Shown here one piece after another: positions 24,974 to 36,757 of a stretch of DNA of 64,000 nt (positions are counted from its first letter, which is position 1; each line of letters begins with the position of its first letter). The notes under the pieces are model-generated. The model was given only the letters and a program-made list of their open reading frames with translations. It had not been told where the DNA came from and made no database searches. The translations under genes and the position numbers were made by a program. The stretch spans positions 84,898,001 to 84,962,000 of the forward strand of contig CM075345.1 in the NCBI GenBank assembly GCA_037693485.1, in the 5' to 3' direction. This stretch comes from Kitagawia praeruptora. Lineage: Eukaryota; Streptophyta; Magnoliopsida; Apiales; Apiaceae.

Positions 24974-24986
24974 TGGTATCAGAGCC
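24974..24986 (+). other. S2 primer binding site (tRNA-iMet type)
   Basis: TGGTATCAGAGCC, two bases after the LTR, matches the initiator tRNA-Met PBS. Confidence 0.9.
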
Positions 24987-25033
24987 AATCTGTTACTTTA
25001 TTACAGTTTAAGATCCAAACACAATAATAATCA

Positions 25034-27277
25034 ATGGCAGAGATTCCTCCTCCATCAGGTTCTGAGAAGGCTCCTACAACTGTGAGTCGTTATGAAACTA
25101 TTAGGGTTCCTATTCTTAGGCCAGCAGAATATGCAATCTGGAAGGTTAAGATGACTATGTTTCTGGAGGCTACAGATCCAGAATATCTAGACAGAATTTA
25201 TGAAGGTCCTCATATGCCTACCAAGTTATCTGTTGCTACTGCTGGACAAGAGGCTAAAACAGTTCCAAAGGAGAAGATATATATGACTCCTGAAGATCTT
25301 TCATCTATTGCAAAGGATGCAAAGGTTAGCCATCTACTTCATAGTGCCTTAGATAATGTTATGTCTAACAAAGTGATTAATTGCACCACTGCAAAAGAGA
25401 TCTAGGATGCTCTTGAGGTTAGATGTCAAGGAACTGCTGCTATCAAAAAGAATAGAAGAAACATACTCACACAGGAGTATGAGCACTTTGAGGCTAAATC
25501 TGAAGAGACCATGACAGAAACATTTGACAGATTCTGTAAACTGCTCAATGATTTGTCATTGGTGAACAAAGAATATGATCTAGAAGACTCAAATCTCAAT
25601 TTTCTTCTTTCTCTACCTGAAAAGTGGGATGTGAAAACAACCACCATAAGAGATAACTATGATCTTGCTGATACTGAGATTGATGAAATCTATGGGCTGC
25701 TCAAAACTCATGAATTAGAAATGGAGCAGGGAAACAGAAGATCAAGTAAGAAGTTAAAGTCTGTTGCTCTTAAGGTTGAGGAGAAACCTTTGAAGAAGAA
25801 AGCTAAAGGAAAGGCTTTAGTCATTCATTCTGAAAGTGAATCATCAAACTCTGATGATGATTCAAACACAACTGAATCATCTGACTCTGAGGATGATGAA
25901 GAGGAAATGAAGAAGATGGCTGCTTTAATGGTGAAAACCTTCAAGAAGTTGGGTTTCAAGAAATTCAAAAAGGGAAAAAGGTTTTCTAGATATTCAAATG
26001 AAAACAAGAGGAATTTCAGGAGGTCTGAGAGAAAGGAGACCAAATCTGGGAAGAAGGACAAGTCTGAGATTCAATGCTATAAGTGTAAGGAGATGGGTCA
26101 CTATGCTCCTGAGTGCAAGAAGGGTAAAACTGAGAAGGCACTTTTCACCAAAGGCAGAGATTGGGCAGACACTTTAGATTCAGATGAGGAAATCAACTAT
26201 GCTCTCATGGCTTCTATTGAGACAGATTCTGAAACCTCTGAAAACAAGGTACCCCTTACGACCTATGCCTATAATACTGATAATATAACTGAATTGAGAA
26301 TTTATCTTAAGGCATTGCATATTAGTTATAGGGATCAGACTTTAGAAAATGAGAGAATCAAGTCTGAAAATTCTGTACTTAAACAGAGAAACAAAATTGT
26401 TGAAGAACAACTTGAAAACATGCAGCTAGTTCAAAAAGAAAGAGATGATGCTGTTTATCTCGAACAGGAGTTGCTAGAAAAATATAAGCAACTAGAATCT
26501 GAGTTGGAAGAGAAAAATCACATAATTAAGACATGGACTCATTCTGGAAAGGACACTAATGAGGTTTTTCAATCAGACACTGTTGGTCTAGGTTATTCTG
26601 AGGAAGATGAACTTAGGTTTCCGAATAAAGTCAAGATTAGACCACCACTTCAACCTAAGAAATTTGGAACATTTGTTAATGGAATAATTGAACCTAGGTT
26701 TGAAGGTGGTAAACAGACTGTCAAGAAAGAATCAGTAAAAAACAGTGTTAAACAAGTTAATATTGGTCTAATGACAGAAAAACAACTCAAGCATATGCTT
26801 AAGGAGTTAAAATCTGTTAAGAAACAGAAAGTGTCTAGAAATAACAGAAATGGGAAAGTAGGCATTTCTCAGGGTAATTATCCAATGCTTGCTACTTTTG
26901 CTCCAAGAAAAACATGTCATAACTGTGGTAGTACTAACCATCTGGCTAGTTTTTGCAGGAAGAACAAAAACATTAATTCTTTACTTTCTAAGTCTGAAGT
27001 AAAGAAAGTTAATGTTAGAACTAGACCACAGACTTTATGCAAACACTGTGGAAGTACTTGGCATTCCATTTATACTTGAAAAGTTTATCATGCTATCTAT
27101 CATAATTACTATGAACCCAAGCCAAATTTGAAATGGGTTAGAGTTAATTCTGCAAGTGTAAACACTGATAAAGTTAGCTTAAACTCTGATAATATGCATT
27201 CCGCTGCAAAAGCTAACAAAATTAAGAAAGCCAAAGGATTCAAGCAAGTCTGGATCCTTAAAACTAATCCTCAGTAA
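25034..27277 (+). pseudogene. S2 gag, two premature stops
   Basis: The start is at 25034 (MAEIPPPSGSEKAP), 48 bp after the PBS. The capsid-like region begins YETIRVPIL and includes WKVKMTMFLEATDPEYLD. In order follow an acidic Ser-rich linker (about 25830-25900), a Lys-rich stretch, the CCHC knuckle CYKCKEMGHYAPEC (near 26075), a coiled-coil-like Glu/Lys region (26290-26530), a second knuckle CHNCGSTNHLASFC (near 26920) and a third Cys/His motif, CKHCGSTWHSIY. Stops occur at 25403-25405 (expected Trp) and 27077-27079 (expected Cys). The natural end is the TAA at 27275-27277, after WILKTNPQ. Otherwise one frame is kept across the whole gene. Confidence 0.88.
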
Positions 27278-27299
27278 TTGTTTGTGATTGCAGGGCACC

Positions 27300-30200
27300 A
27301 GGGAAAGTACCCTAGTCGTGGACAGTGGATGTTCAGGACACATGACTTGAAATAAAGCCCTGCTATCAGAGTATGTGGAAAAGGCTGGCCCAAAAGTTTC
27401 CTATGGAGATGGCAACATAGGACATACTCTGGGATATGGCAATATCAATCTTGGAAGTGTCATCATTACAAATGTAGCTCTGGTTCCAGGACTCAAGCAT
27501 GATTTGCTATCTGTGAGTCAAATCTGTGACAGAGGTTATCATATAGATTTTCAGCCTGAATACTGTGAAGTCATCAGTAAATCAACAGGGAAGGTTGCTC
27601 TAGTTGGAAACATACACAATAACATATATGAAACAAAGTTGTCAACAAACTCTGATGGCAAAGCAGTATGTCTGTCAACAAGGATGTCCAGTGAAGAGAG
27701 TTGGAAGTGGCATAAGAAACTCTCACATTTGAATCTGAACAACATCAATGAGCTGATTAGAAAGAATCTTGTTAGAGGGCTACCAAAATCATTATTAAAT
27801 ATTGATGGCCTATGTGATTCCTGTCAAAAGGCCAAACAAAGGAAGTCATCTTTCAAGAGCAAGACTAAATCTTCAATTGTTGATCCTTATCATCTTCTAC
27901 ATGTTGATCTTTTTGGACCAGTAAATGTGATGTCAATTGGAAGAAAGAAATATGCCTTGGTTATTGTGGACGAACACACCAGATATACATGGGTGTATTT
28001 TCTAGCAAAGAAGGATGAAACTGCATTTACTCTTATGCAGCATATAAAGCAACTGGACAAAGGATCAAAACACAAAGTCAAGATAATCAGAAGTGATAAT
28101 GGAACTGAATTCAGAAATGCAACAATGGAAGAATTCTGCAAAGACAGAGGAGTTAAGCAAGAGTTTTCTGTACCTGGTACACCACAGCAAAATGGTGTAG
28201 TTGAAAGAAAGAACAGAACCTTGATAGAAGCTGCCAGAACTATGCTTGATGAAGCAAAATTGCCAACTTATTTCTGGGCAGAAGCTGTTCAAACTGCCTG
28301 TTTTACTCAGAACGCCACTCTGATCAACAAGCATGGAAAAACACCATATGAAATGGTGAGAGAAAAGAAGCCAAACCTGAAATATTTTCATATTTTTGGG
28401 TGCAAGTGCTTTGTGCTGAAAACTCATCCTGAACAGTTGACAAAATTTGATTTAAAAGCCGATGAAGGAATTTTTGTGGGCTATCCACTGTCAACTAAGG
28501 CATTCATAGTTTATAATCTGAGAACCGAAGTGATCATGGAGTTTATTCATGTGTCATTTGATGACAATAAAATAACTGGACTTGAAGAAGTAGATGAACA
28601 TGATCAACTGCACTTTGTAAATGAAGAATTATTCTCTGATCGAGTAAACTCTAATCAGGCTGAACTGACAAACTCTGTTGAACTTAACTCTGAGCCTCTA
28701 CTAGTAGATACTGAAGAAACTTCTCAGTCACATACTAGGGAAGAACCAGTTGAGGGGGAGCATGAAGAATCACATCAAAGTGATGACTCAAATTCTAATG
28801 ATAAGTCAGCTGAAAAATCTGGATCAAACAGTGATGACTCAAACTCTGAGAGTTCAAACTCTGAGCAGTCAAATTCAGGGGGAGCCTCAGAGAATGAAGA
28901 AAGTCATCAAGAAAATCAGGAGAACATGGATCGAGGGGGAGGATCAAACTCTGAGAGAAGTCATTTGTCCTCAGCTAGGAAATGGACCAAATCTCATACA
29001 CCTGATTTGATAATTGGTGATCCAGATGCAAGAGTAAGGACAAGAAGTGCAACAACGAATGAATGTTTGTTTCATGCTTTCTTGTCGCAAGCTGAGCCAA
29101 AGAAGGTAGAAGAAGCTCTTCAAGATGCTGACTGGATAACAACAATGCAAGAAGAGTTGAATGAATTTGAGAGGAATGAAGTTTGGACACTTGTACCAAG
29201 ACCAAAGAATAGGTCTGTTGTTGGTACTAAGTGGGTATTCAGAAATAAAACTGACAGTGAGGGAGTTGTTACAAGAAACAAGGCCAGACTGGTGGCAAAA
29301 GGCTATCACAGCAGGAAGGAATAGATTATGATGAGACTTTTGCTCCAGTTGCAAGATTGGAGGCAATAAGGAAGTTTCTTGCTTATGCTTCTCATAAGAA
29401 ATTCAAGGTATTTCAGATGGATGTGAAAAGTGCCTTTCTGAATGGGAAACTTGAAGAAGAAGTGATTGTTGAACAACCACCAGGATTTGTGGACCCCAAA
29501 TATCTAGATTATGTCTACAGGCTTGATAAAGCACTTTATTGACTTAAGCAGGCACCAAGAGCATGGTATGAAACTTTAGCTCAATTCCTACTAGAAAGTG
29601 GGTTTCACAGAGGTACAATTGATAAAACTCTGTTTTACTTTCAATCTGGTAGCGACTTGCTTCTAGTTCAAATATATGTTGATGACATAATTTTTGGGTC
29701 TACTAATAATAAACTCTGTAAAAGTTTGCCAAACTAATGCAGTCCAGGTATCAAATGAGTATGATGGGAGAGCTTAGTTATTTTCTAGGCCTACAGGTGA
29801 AGCAAACAGATGATGGAATTTTCATAAATCAAGCAAAATATACCAGGAATCTTCTCAAGAAATTTGGTATGCTTGATTGCTCATCTGCATCAACTCCCAT
29901 GGCAACAGCAACTAAATTGGATAAGGATACAGGAGCATCAGTAGATATAACAAACTACAGAGGAATGATAGGTTCTCTTCTTTATCTGACAGCAAGTAGA
30001 CCTGATATCATGTATGCAACCTGTCTCTGTGCAAGGTTTCAGGCTGATCCCAGAGAACCACATCTCACAGCTGTGAAAAGAATTTTCAAATATCTCAAGG
30101 GCACCATTACTTTAGGGCTGTGGTATCCCAGAGAATCAGATTTCAATCTTATTGGTTACTCTGATGCAGACTTTGCAGGCTGTAAGACAGATAGAAAAGG

Positions 30201-30618
30201 CACTAGTGGAAGTTGTCAATTTCTGGGTGACAGACTGGTTTCTTGGTACAGTAAGAAACATAAATCAATTTCTACTTCTACAGCTGAAGTAGAGTATATT
30301 GCTACTGGTAGCTGTTGTGCACAGATTCTATGGATGAAGAATCAGTTGCTGGACTATGGATTGAGGTACAGTAAGATTCCTATTTACTGTGATAATCAAA
30401 GTGCTATTGCAATGACAGGTAATCCAGTACAACATTCGATGACCAAGCACATCAGCATAAGGTATCACTTTATTAGAGAGCATGTAGAGGAAGGAAACAT
30501 TGAGCTTCATTTTGTTTCTACAGACCAACAGCTTGCAGATATCTTCACCAAGCCATTGAGTGAAGCTACATTTACAAGGCTGGTAAATGAACTTGGAATG
30601 GTCTCTAGTTTTGACTAG
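27300..30618 (+). pseudogene. S2 pol (protease, integrase, RT, RNase H), broken
   Basis: In order: aspartic protease VVDSGCSGHM (active-site DSG at 27321-27329); GAG-pre-integrase SWKWHKKLSHLNLNNINEL; integrase with DNGTEF and GVVERKNRTLIEAA; a Glu/Ser-rich linker carrying GGGGGA words; RT with QMDVKSAFLNG and YVDDIIFGST; and RNase H with SDADFAGCKTDRKGTSG and the final LADIFTKPL, ending at 30618. Breaks are a stop at 27348-27350 just after the protease motif, a one-base frameshift near 29307, a stop at 29540-29542, and a frameshift near 29727. All domains are otherwise full length, so decay is moderate. Confidence 0.9.
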
Positions 30619-32636
30619 AGATACTGGTTAGACTAAAAATTCACTTAAGTAATGCATTATTCATGTTTGTGTGATGTGTTAAATGTCTTGTGAACTCAGT
30701 TTTAAAACTCTGTTATGTAAACACTGCTCATAGACTGTCAAACTCTATTAGCATGCTAGATAAACTCTGAGTAATTCTGATAATGTTATTGTCTGAGATG
30801 AACACCAATGAAGAAAATGTATGAAGCATGGTTCTCAGTTATTAATCATGAATCCTTCTAAGTTATCTGTGATCTAATCTTAGACTGTGCATAAATTCAA
30901 CACAAGCATGATACTGTTCATATTTATAGCATCTCTTAGTTTATTTATCCTAAACTCTAAGTCTGTAAATGATGTGTGCATTGCCTCTCATGAATTATTT
31001 CTGATATTGATGATTCCTAAACTCTGTTAGTGACACTCTGTTCCCAATACATTCACATGGTACTTGATGATTCCTTGTTTGTACTTGTGAAAATTTATAA
31101 AACTTGAGATGTGTCATTGTTTATTTTGGTGAGTACCAAAGCATGCCTGCACCCTGTGAGAACTTGAGCCAAATAGTGATTGATACATTTTATATCAATC
31201 AATTTTTTTTCTGTGTGTTGTTCATTAGTAAGTATGTTGCTCTAGAACTTGTTTTAAACCATTTTGAGACTGCATGATGTGTGTGTGCATGAAAATGATA
31301 AAGGCATTAGGATTTACCACATTTAACCAAACACTGTTCATAAAAACAAAACCCTTAGTCAACCCCTTTGAGCCTAACTAACTGTTTCTTTCAAACTCTG
31401 TTTTAACAAGAGAAGTTATATTCATTTGGAAATTAAAAAGCAAACAGGTGAGAGTTTCTCTGCAAAGGAAATTTTATTTGGTGGAAATATATACATAAAA
31501 AATGTATATATATATATACTGATCATCATGTACAAATATGTACTTGCAGTACAACTGAACACTTATCTCTTTCGTTTAGTTAGACATTTCTTCTCTTTCT
31601 TCTTTTTCCAGTCACATGTTTGTTCTTAACCAAATTATAACCTTGAACAAAGTCCTTTTGATTTGTGCATACATGTATTCAAAGTAGTGTAGATTTGGTG
31701 GACAACCAAGCATATGGTAGTATCTGCTTTTAATTGGTTGAACTGAGTGTAAACACTTTTTTTTTTTGCTAATTAAGATGAGTGTAAACACTTCATCCAA
31801 ACACTTGTGTGATTTGAGAGTTTGTGAGTTTTTAATCCATAGCATGTTACTCATTGAATGCGACTTTGATATCTATCTCTTGATCTTTTTGTCTATAAAG
31901 ACTGTGTGCTTACTTGGATAATCATGGACATCAAAGGGAATAGGTGTATTCAGATTTCTGTATTTAAGTTACTACAGAGTTTAGCATTCATCATATATTC
32001 AGTGTTTATAGTAAGAGTTTGTGCATCCAGTGTTTACTGATTTATCTTTATGGATTTTATGAAATATTAGATGCTCTAAAAATTGGATTGGTACATTTTG
32101 CTATATACACACAAATATTCACAACTGTGCAGTATTTGAAAGGGTTACAGTAATAAAGTTGGAGAATTGACAAACACTGATGGATTTTGTCTAAATACTC
32201 TAAGGTATATTTTATTTCAGATGATTTCAAATTTGGGGTGAAAAGAGATTTTGAAAGCTGTTGATGTGTGTAAAAATATTTAATTGTGTTCGTGTTAAAA
32301 GAGAGAAAGTAACAGTAATTATGGTTGAAATTACTGAGTCTGTGTATCTGTTCCGTTAAATGTGTGACACGTGTCCCACTCACACAATTCTCAATGATCG
32401 TGTCTCACTACACATGGTAAGTGGTTACGTGTATTTATGGTGACACGTTTGACTTTAATTGCTTAACACATATCTAATCATTATTTATATACACGATTCA
32501 TATTCACTCATATCCTTTCACCCACTCACAATTACGTCTTACACGACCACTCACGAGTCTATTGCATTCTTCACTTGCACATTTCATCAAACACTTATCA
32601 TTCATATCATTCTTTTCGTATTTTCTTCTCAATAAT
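30619..32636 (+). other. S2 post-pol spacer
   Basis: Two kilobases of AT-rich S2 sequence between pol and the extra ORF region, with recurrent AAACTCTG and TAAACACTG words. I see no coding sequence. It contains the LINE stub at 31758-31778 and is cut at its right end by the CACTA element. Confidence 0.6.
31758..31778 (-). mobile_element. 21-bp LINE stub with 14-bp target duplication
   Basis: TGAGTGTAAACACT occurs at 31744-31757 and again at 31779-31792. Between them are ten T and GCTAATTAAGA, which on the minus strand is the LINE tail (TTAATTAGC plus A-run) seen in L-b and L-c. This is an extremely 5'-truncated LINE insertion. Confidence 0.85.
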
Positions 32637-33090
32637 CACTAGTAGAAAACTGGTCTTTTACGTCGCCTAATATACGTCGGTTCTGCCTAAAGGCGATGTA
32701 TATTCGACCTTTATACGTCGGTTCCGCATAAAGGCGACGTATATTTGGTTTTCTAGATACCATTATACGTCGGTTCCGCCTAAAGGCGACGTATAAAATA
32801 CTTATATACGTTGCCTTAATCTAAGGCGACGTATAAGATGCACCTTTTACGTCGACTTTGTTCAGGAGACGTATAAGATCTATACTTTTTACGTCGGTTC
32901 AGTAGAAGGCGACGTATAAGATCTATACTTTTTACGTCGGTTTTTTTATTGCCGACGTATAAAATTCTAATTTACGTCACCTTATTTGAACCGACGTATA
33001 AAGTGTCAATTTATACATCAATGTTTTTTACCCGCACGCCATATAATGTAACAATTTTACGTCGCCTATTATATTACCCGACGTATAAGA
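32637..33090. repeat. CACTA left subterminal repeats
   Basis: At least ten copies of (T)TACGTCG(G) and its complement CGACGTATAA, often paired as hairpins (CGGTTCCGCCTAAAGGCGACG). These are the likely transposase binding sites by analogy with En/Spm. Confidence 0.85.
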
Positions 33091-33129
33091 CTGTTAAGTT
33101 AAAATAAGAAATCAAAGAAAATTGTACTT

Positions 33130-33530
33130 AATTTAAATATAATTACCTAGTCGATCTCTCTGATTGTTTCCCCAAATAAAACTCACCCTAAATTAAACTC
33201 ACAGACCACCACCGGCGCAACAACACCACCTAACCACCGGCTTCAATCAACACCATCGCTTCTTCACAACACCACCGTTGTTTACTTCAGCACTTTACTT
33301 CGATTTGGGGACTTCTAATTAGCATGTTGTTTTCAAATTGGCAGCTGTGAAGGTCATCTAATTGCTCCTCCGCTTCAGAACACCACCCGCTTCGAAGGTC
33401 TCTATCTCCCCCTCTCCCTCTCTCGCTTAATCTCTCTCTCTCACTCTCTCTCCCCCCTCTCTCTCCCTCTCCCTCTCTCGCTTAATCTCTCTCTCCCCCT
33501 GTCCCCCCGCTCACGTCCTTCTCATTTTCT
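33130..33530 (+). other. 5'-UTR-like CT-rich segment inside the CACTA element
   Basis: A C-rich stretch with CACCACC/ACCACCG words is followed by a long (CT)n/CCCTCT microsatellite at about 33405-33505. The composition differs from the AT-rich surroundings and resembles a plant gene's 5' UTR, possibly the leader of a captured gene. No coding frame can be assigned. Confidence 0.35.
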
Positions 33531-34105
33531 TTCTTTTTAATAAAAATATGTGCTTTAGTATTGTTTAAACACTTTGATACTTGTTCTTGAGTTTGATGAC
33601 TGTGTTTGGAATGTTGGGATTTAATTGTTTAAATGGGTGGTCTGTGTTTCTAGCAACATATTTTCCCATATTCGAGGTTTACAACTTATTAGACTTAGCA
33701 CGTATACCAATCTATCTATTCGCTTGTATTATTGTGTTCATTGGTTATTGTCTTTTTGATGTTTTGCTTAGGCAGATTGTTTTTTCTTGTTAACATTGAC
33801 AGTTAATCTATAAATTAAGATGAACAATCTGTCAATCTGATGCTACACTTTCTTGGTTGGCGATATGTTTATGCAAATATGGCGCTGCACTTTCTTGGTT
33901 GGCTATATGCCCATATGATTATGCTAGTGTGCTCATTGGTGTCTTTTAGGTAACAGTGATATAGCATGTGTGTCTTATTCATCATTGTCACGAGTCTGCT
34001 CCTTGTAGTTATTAGGATTCATGTTGCTTTGACTGCCTCTGTACATTATTTGGTAGAGAAGTTGTGACTTAATTATGTTAGTATTTCATATATTTTTTTC
34101 TGCAG

Positions 34106-34211
34106 TAATATAGTGCAACAGTTGGAAATCTCAAACATTGGAGCTACCGAGTTGATTTTATCAAATGGTATGCGGGTTTGCTATAAGTGTACAGACTTCT
34201 TTGATGACTAG
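34106..34211 (+). pseudogene. Captured exon fragment: M16 (insulinase-type) peptidase
   Basis: Preceded by a splice-acceptor-like TTTTTTCTGCAG. The open frame includes GATELILSNGMRVCYKCTDF, which I recognise from the plant M16-family zinc metallopeptidases. The frame ends at a stop at the exon's 3' edge, where a donor-like AG|GTATGA follows. The HxxEH catalytic motif of the family is not on this fragment. Confidence 0.6.
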
Positions 34212-34350
34212 GTATGATTATACCTCCAGAACAACAGATTCAAACATGTTCTGGCAGCAATTCACTCCCTATATTCCCTAACATAAATGGTAGTCATCTT
34301 TTTTTACCTGCTCACTGACTTTTAAATATTTTTTGGTACTTCTTTCTTAG

Positions 34351-34434
34351 GTATATGATATCTGGGGAAATGTTGTATGTCATGGTAAAGATAGTGATAT
34401 AAGAGGACACAAGAGTTTTCCGAGTGGCCATACT
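34351..34434 (+). pseudogene. Captured exon fragment: lipid phosphate phosphatase (PAP2 family)
   Basis: Preceded by an acceptor-like TTCTTAG. The frame reads VYDIWGNVVCHGK followed by GHKSFPSGHT, the phosphatase motif (PSGH) of plant lipid phosphate phosphatases that dephosphorylate phosphatidic acid in membranes. The similarity breaks off after GHT and the frame soon ends. The flanking membrane segments of the family are absent. Confidence 0.7.
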
Positions 34435-34480
34435 TTATATAAGCTCTTCCGCTCTTATTTACTGTGATTTCAGTTTAAAG

Positions 34481-34566
34481 CATTGAGTTATGAGGTTGGC
34501 TAACCAGGGATTCCTTGGCGGAATCGATGCTCTGCTTGGATTTCCTTTACACCTTCCCTCCTCTAA
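34481..34566 (+). pseudogene. Possible captured exon fragment, unrecognised
   Basis: An open stretch includes RLANQGFLGGIDALLGFPLH, preceded by GATTTCAG and followed by AAGGTA, acceptor- and donor-like. I do not recognise the parent gene. GC content is higher than in the flanks, as for the other captured exons. Confidence 0.35.
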
Positions 34567-35634
34567 GGTACAACTAAGTGCTTTTATTAATTTTTATCAG
34601 CATTCACTGCACATACCATAATCCTTTAGTCTTTGGGTTCTGTGAATTTGGTAACCACGATAGCCCTTTAATAACTTATTCTTACTTTAGTCACATTCAA
34701 CATTCATTATTTTAGAAAGTAACCTGGTTTGTAAGTGTCTTACAAATACTCAAATAACATGCTTAGACTCAACCTGATGCTTGAAATTATCTGTCTAACA
34801 CGCAGCATTGATTCAAAATTTTGTTGTTGATTGCTATGTGATTTTAGGATCTACAAATTTTCAATATTGAAAAAAGAGTAGCTATTGATACAGGTCTTTG
34901 GGTTCTGTAATGTGATTATAAACGCGTGTATGATGTTGCAGAACTTCTAGGACCCAAGAAGGAGCCACAACCTGGAAATGTCTATCTTCATATTGCTGTT
35001 TCAAGAAGGAGCCATCAGTTCACAACAGGACATCCGAAAAAAATGACCTGCAAGAAAGTATCCCGATGGATATGAAGGAGATGAAGCTATCCGTATAGTA
35101 TAATTAAGAAAATGTTTGGGTAAATAAGTTATTTTAGCTCTTATATTTGTCCTTTTGACTGTTTACTGTATTTTTCTAAGCTTAGGGTAGTGAACATATG
35201 TAAACTTATGTAAAATTGTATTTTAGTTGATAAACGTTGTATTATGCACAATTATCTTCCCCTATTAATACAAGTTTTTCTGTTGTTAGATGGATTGACA
35301 AGGGCAAAAACTCGCAGAGCAACTGATGCAGATAATTCTGGTGGCTTTTTCAATAGTTGCATTTCTTACAGGTTATGATTTGGGCTCCTTTTAGATGATG
35401 GTACTCATATATGCCTTGATGTTAGATGAGTTGTATTAGGTACTCGTACCTTTGGATTTTTCTTTTTATGAAATTACACCCGCCTTTCACAGGAAGGAAA
35501 TACATTATTCATATTAGCTTAAATGCTTAATCATGGCACTTAATGCAGATAATTTAGCAAAAGCTCTTTGCTAAATTGGAAGAGTTTATGTGTATATGTA
35601 TTTATTTCTCAGATATATATTTTGTTAATTGTAG

Positions 35635-35785
35635 GTTTACAAAAACTATTGATATAAATGCTTCTGATCCAGTGGTTCACAAACATACACCATATGTTAT
35701 TATTCTTATAAAGATGGCAGATGAATGGGCCAAAAGTCATGGTGGATGCCGTCCAGCAACTAGGGATGAGAAAAGGGAGTTTAAG
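35635..35785 (+). pseudogene. Captured exon fragment: NEDD8-activating enzyme E1 regulatory subunit (AXR1-like)
   Basis: The exon is bounded by TTAATTGTAG and AAG|GTTT. The frame encodes about 50 residues with VVHKHTPYVIILIKMADEW, then KSHGG and TRDEKREFK. This matches the segment of AXR1/NAE1 proteins where eukaryotic homologues have HTPWIVIIAKYL...K..KEDFRDL. In cells this subunit pairs with ECR1 to activate the cullin modifier RUB/NEDD8. Here only one exon is present, so no function is expected. Confidence 0.65.
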
Positions 35786-35887
35786 GTTTAAACATTCTTT
35801 TCGGCTGCCATGTGTTAAGTGTTACTATATTCTTTACTATCACTGAGCTAAGTATCATCTTCACTGCACTAATCTGTAAATTGTAGC

Positions 35888-36150
35888 GCATATGTTCTGT
35901 TATGATGAGAGATAAATGGCAAACCTTATATAGTAAAAGTCCATGTGAAGATTACGTTGAAGCTGCAGTGAAGCAGGCCATGACCAAACCTTATATAGTA
36001 AAAGTCCATGTGAAGATTACGTTGAAGCTGCAGTGAAGCAGGCCATGACCAGTGCTCCAGGTGACATACTCATTTTTATGACGGGTCAAGATGAGATTGA
36101 GGCAGCCTGTTATGCCCTTTCAGAACAGATGGAACAGCTTATCTCTACTA
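35888..36150 (+). pseudogene. Captured exon fragment: DEAH-box splicing helicase (PRP16-like), with internal duplication
   Basis: The frame reads PCEDYVEAAVKQAMT, then after a duplication GDILIFMTGQDEIEAACYAL, then a degraded EQMEQLIS. This is the helicase C-terminal domain (around motif IV) of DEAH-box ATPases, closest in my memory to PRP16, which remodels the spliceosome before the second step. A 65-bp tandem duplication (35921-35985 and 35986-36050) shifts the frame. An acceptor-like ATTGTAG precedes it. Confidence 0.72.
35921..36050 (+). repeat. 65-bp tandem duplication within the captured helicase exon
   Basis: Two adjacent copies beginning AAACCTTATATAGTAAAAGT and ending GGCCATGACC, apparently identical. 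Since 65 is not a multiple of 3 the duplication breaks the helicase frame, so it arose or was tolerated after capture. Confidence 0.9.
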
Positions 36151-36454
36151 CAAAGCAAGCAGTCTCCAAGTAGCTTAGTTTTAAATTTCATCATTGAATT
36201 ATCATTCAATCTCAGTGTAACTTGTACAATATTGTACAAGATGCAAAATATATTTGTCAATATGTTGTTAAATTGTTATTGTTGTAGCTGGACGGATGTG
36301 TAAAAATATGTTGGGAATTATGGTTTTTAATTAATTTTCTGGATGTTGTTCGGTTGTAAAATTATTGGTTAATTAATTTCAGGAATTATGGTTTTTAATT
36401 AATTTTCTGGGTTATATAGAAAAACAAAATTTTTTTTTTTTAAATATTTTGGAC

Positions 36455-36750
36455 CTTATACGTCGGTTGTTTTGAAGAACCGACGTAAAAGGATAACAAT
36501 ATACGTCGGTTGTTTAGAAGAACCGGCGTAAAAGGATAACAATATACGTCGGTTGTTTAGAAGAACCGACGTAAAAGGATACAATATAAGTCGGTTGTTT
36601 AGAAGAACCGACGTAAAAGGATACAATATACGTCGCCTTTTTAACCGACGTAAAAGACTCTGACCTTATATGTCGCCTGCCCATACGTCGCCATTTAACC
36701 GACGTATAAGACCTATTTAACCGACGTAAAAGGCCATTTTTCTACTAGTG
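36455..36750. repeat. CACTA right subterminal repeats
   Basis: Near-tandem units of about 45 bp (TACGTCGGTTGTTTAGAAGAACC followed by GACGTAAAAGGAT) are repeated about four times. Degenerate ACGTCG copies then run up to the terminal repeat. Confidence 0.85.
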
Positions 36751-36757
36751 AATACTA

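Larger units (their letters stand above)
32637..36750. mobile_element. Non-autonomous CACTA transposon carrying host gene fragments
   Basis: A 4,114-bp element with CACTA-type ends: CACTAGTAGAAAA at the left and its complement TTTTTCTACTAGTG at the right. The 3-bp duplication AAT (32634-32636, 36751-36753) is typical of the superfamily. Subterminal regions hold many TACGTCGG-type repeats in both orientations. No transposase ORF is present. The interior contains intron-like AT-rich DNA and several short exon-like segments resembling unrelated plant genes (listed separately). It sits 7 bp upstream of the ATG of S2's extra ORF. Confidence 0.92.

Noticed and set aside
32660..33090. CRISPR-like spaced repeats (TACGTCGG words)
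   Set aside because: The spacing is irregular, both orientations are mixed, and they sit at both ends of a CACTA element: subterminal transposase-binding repeats.
33581..33793. 70-codon hydrophobic ORF inside the CACTA element
   Set aside because: It lies in AT/T-rich, intron-like DNA without splice or start context. Hydrophobicity follows from T-richness.
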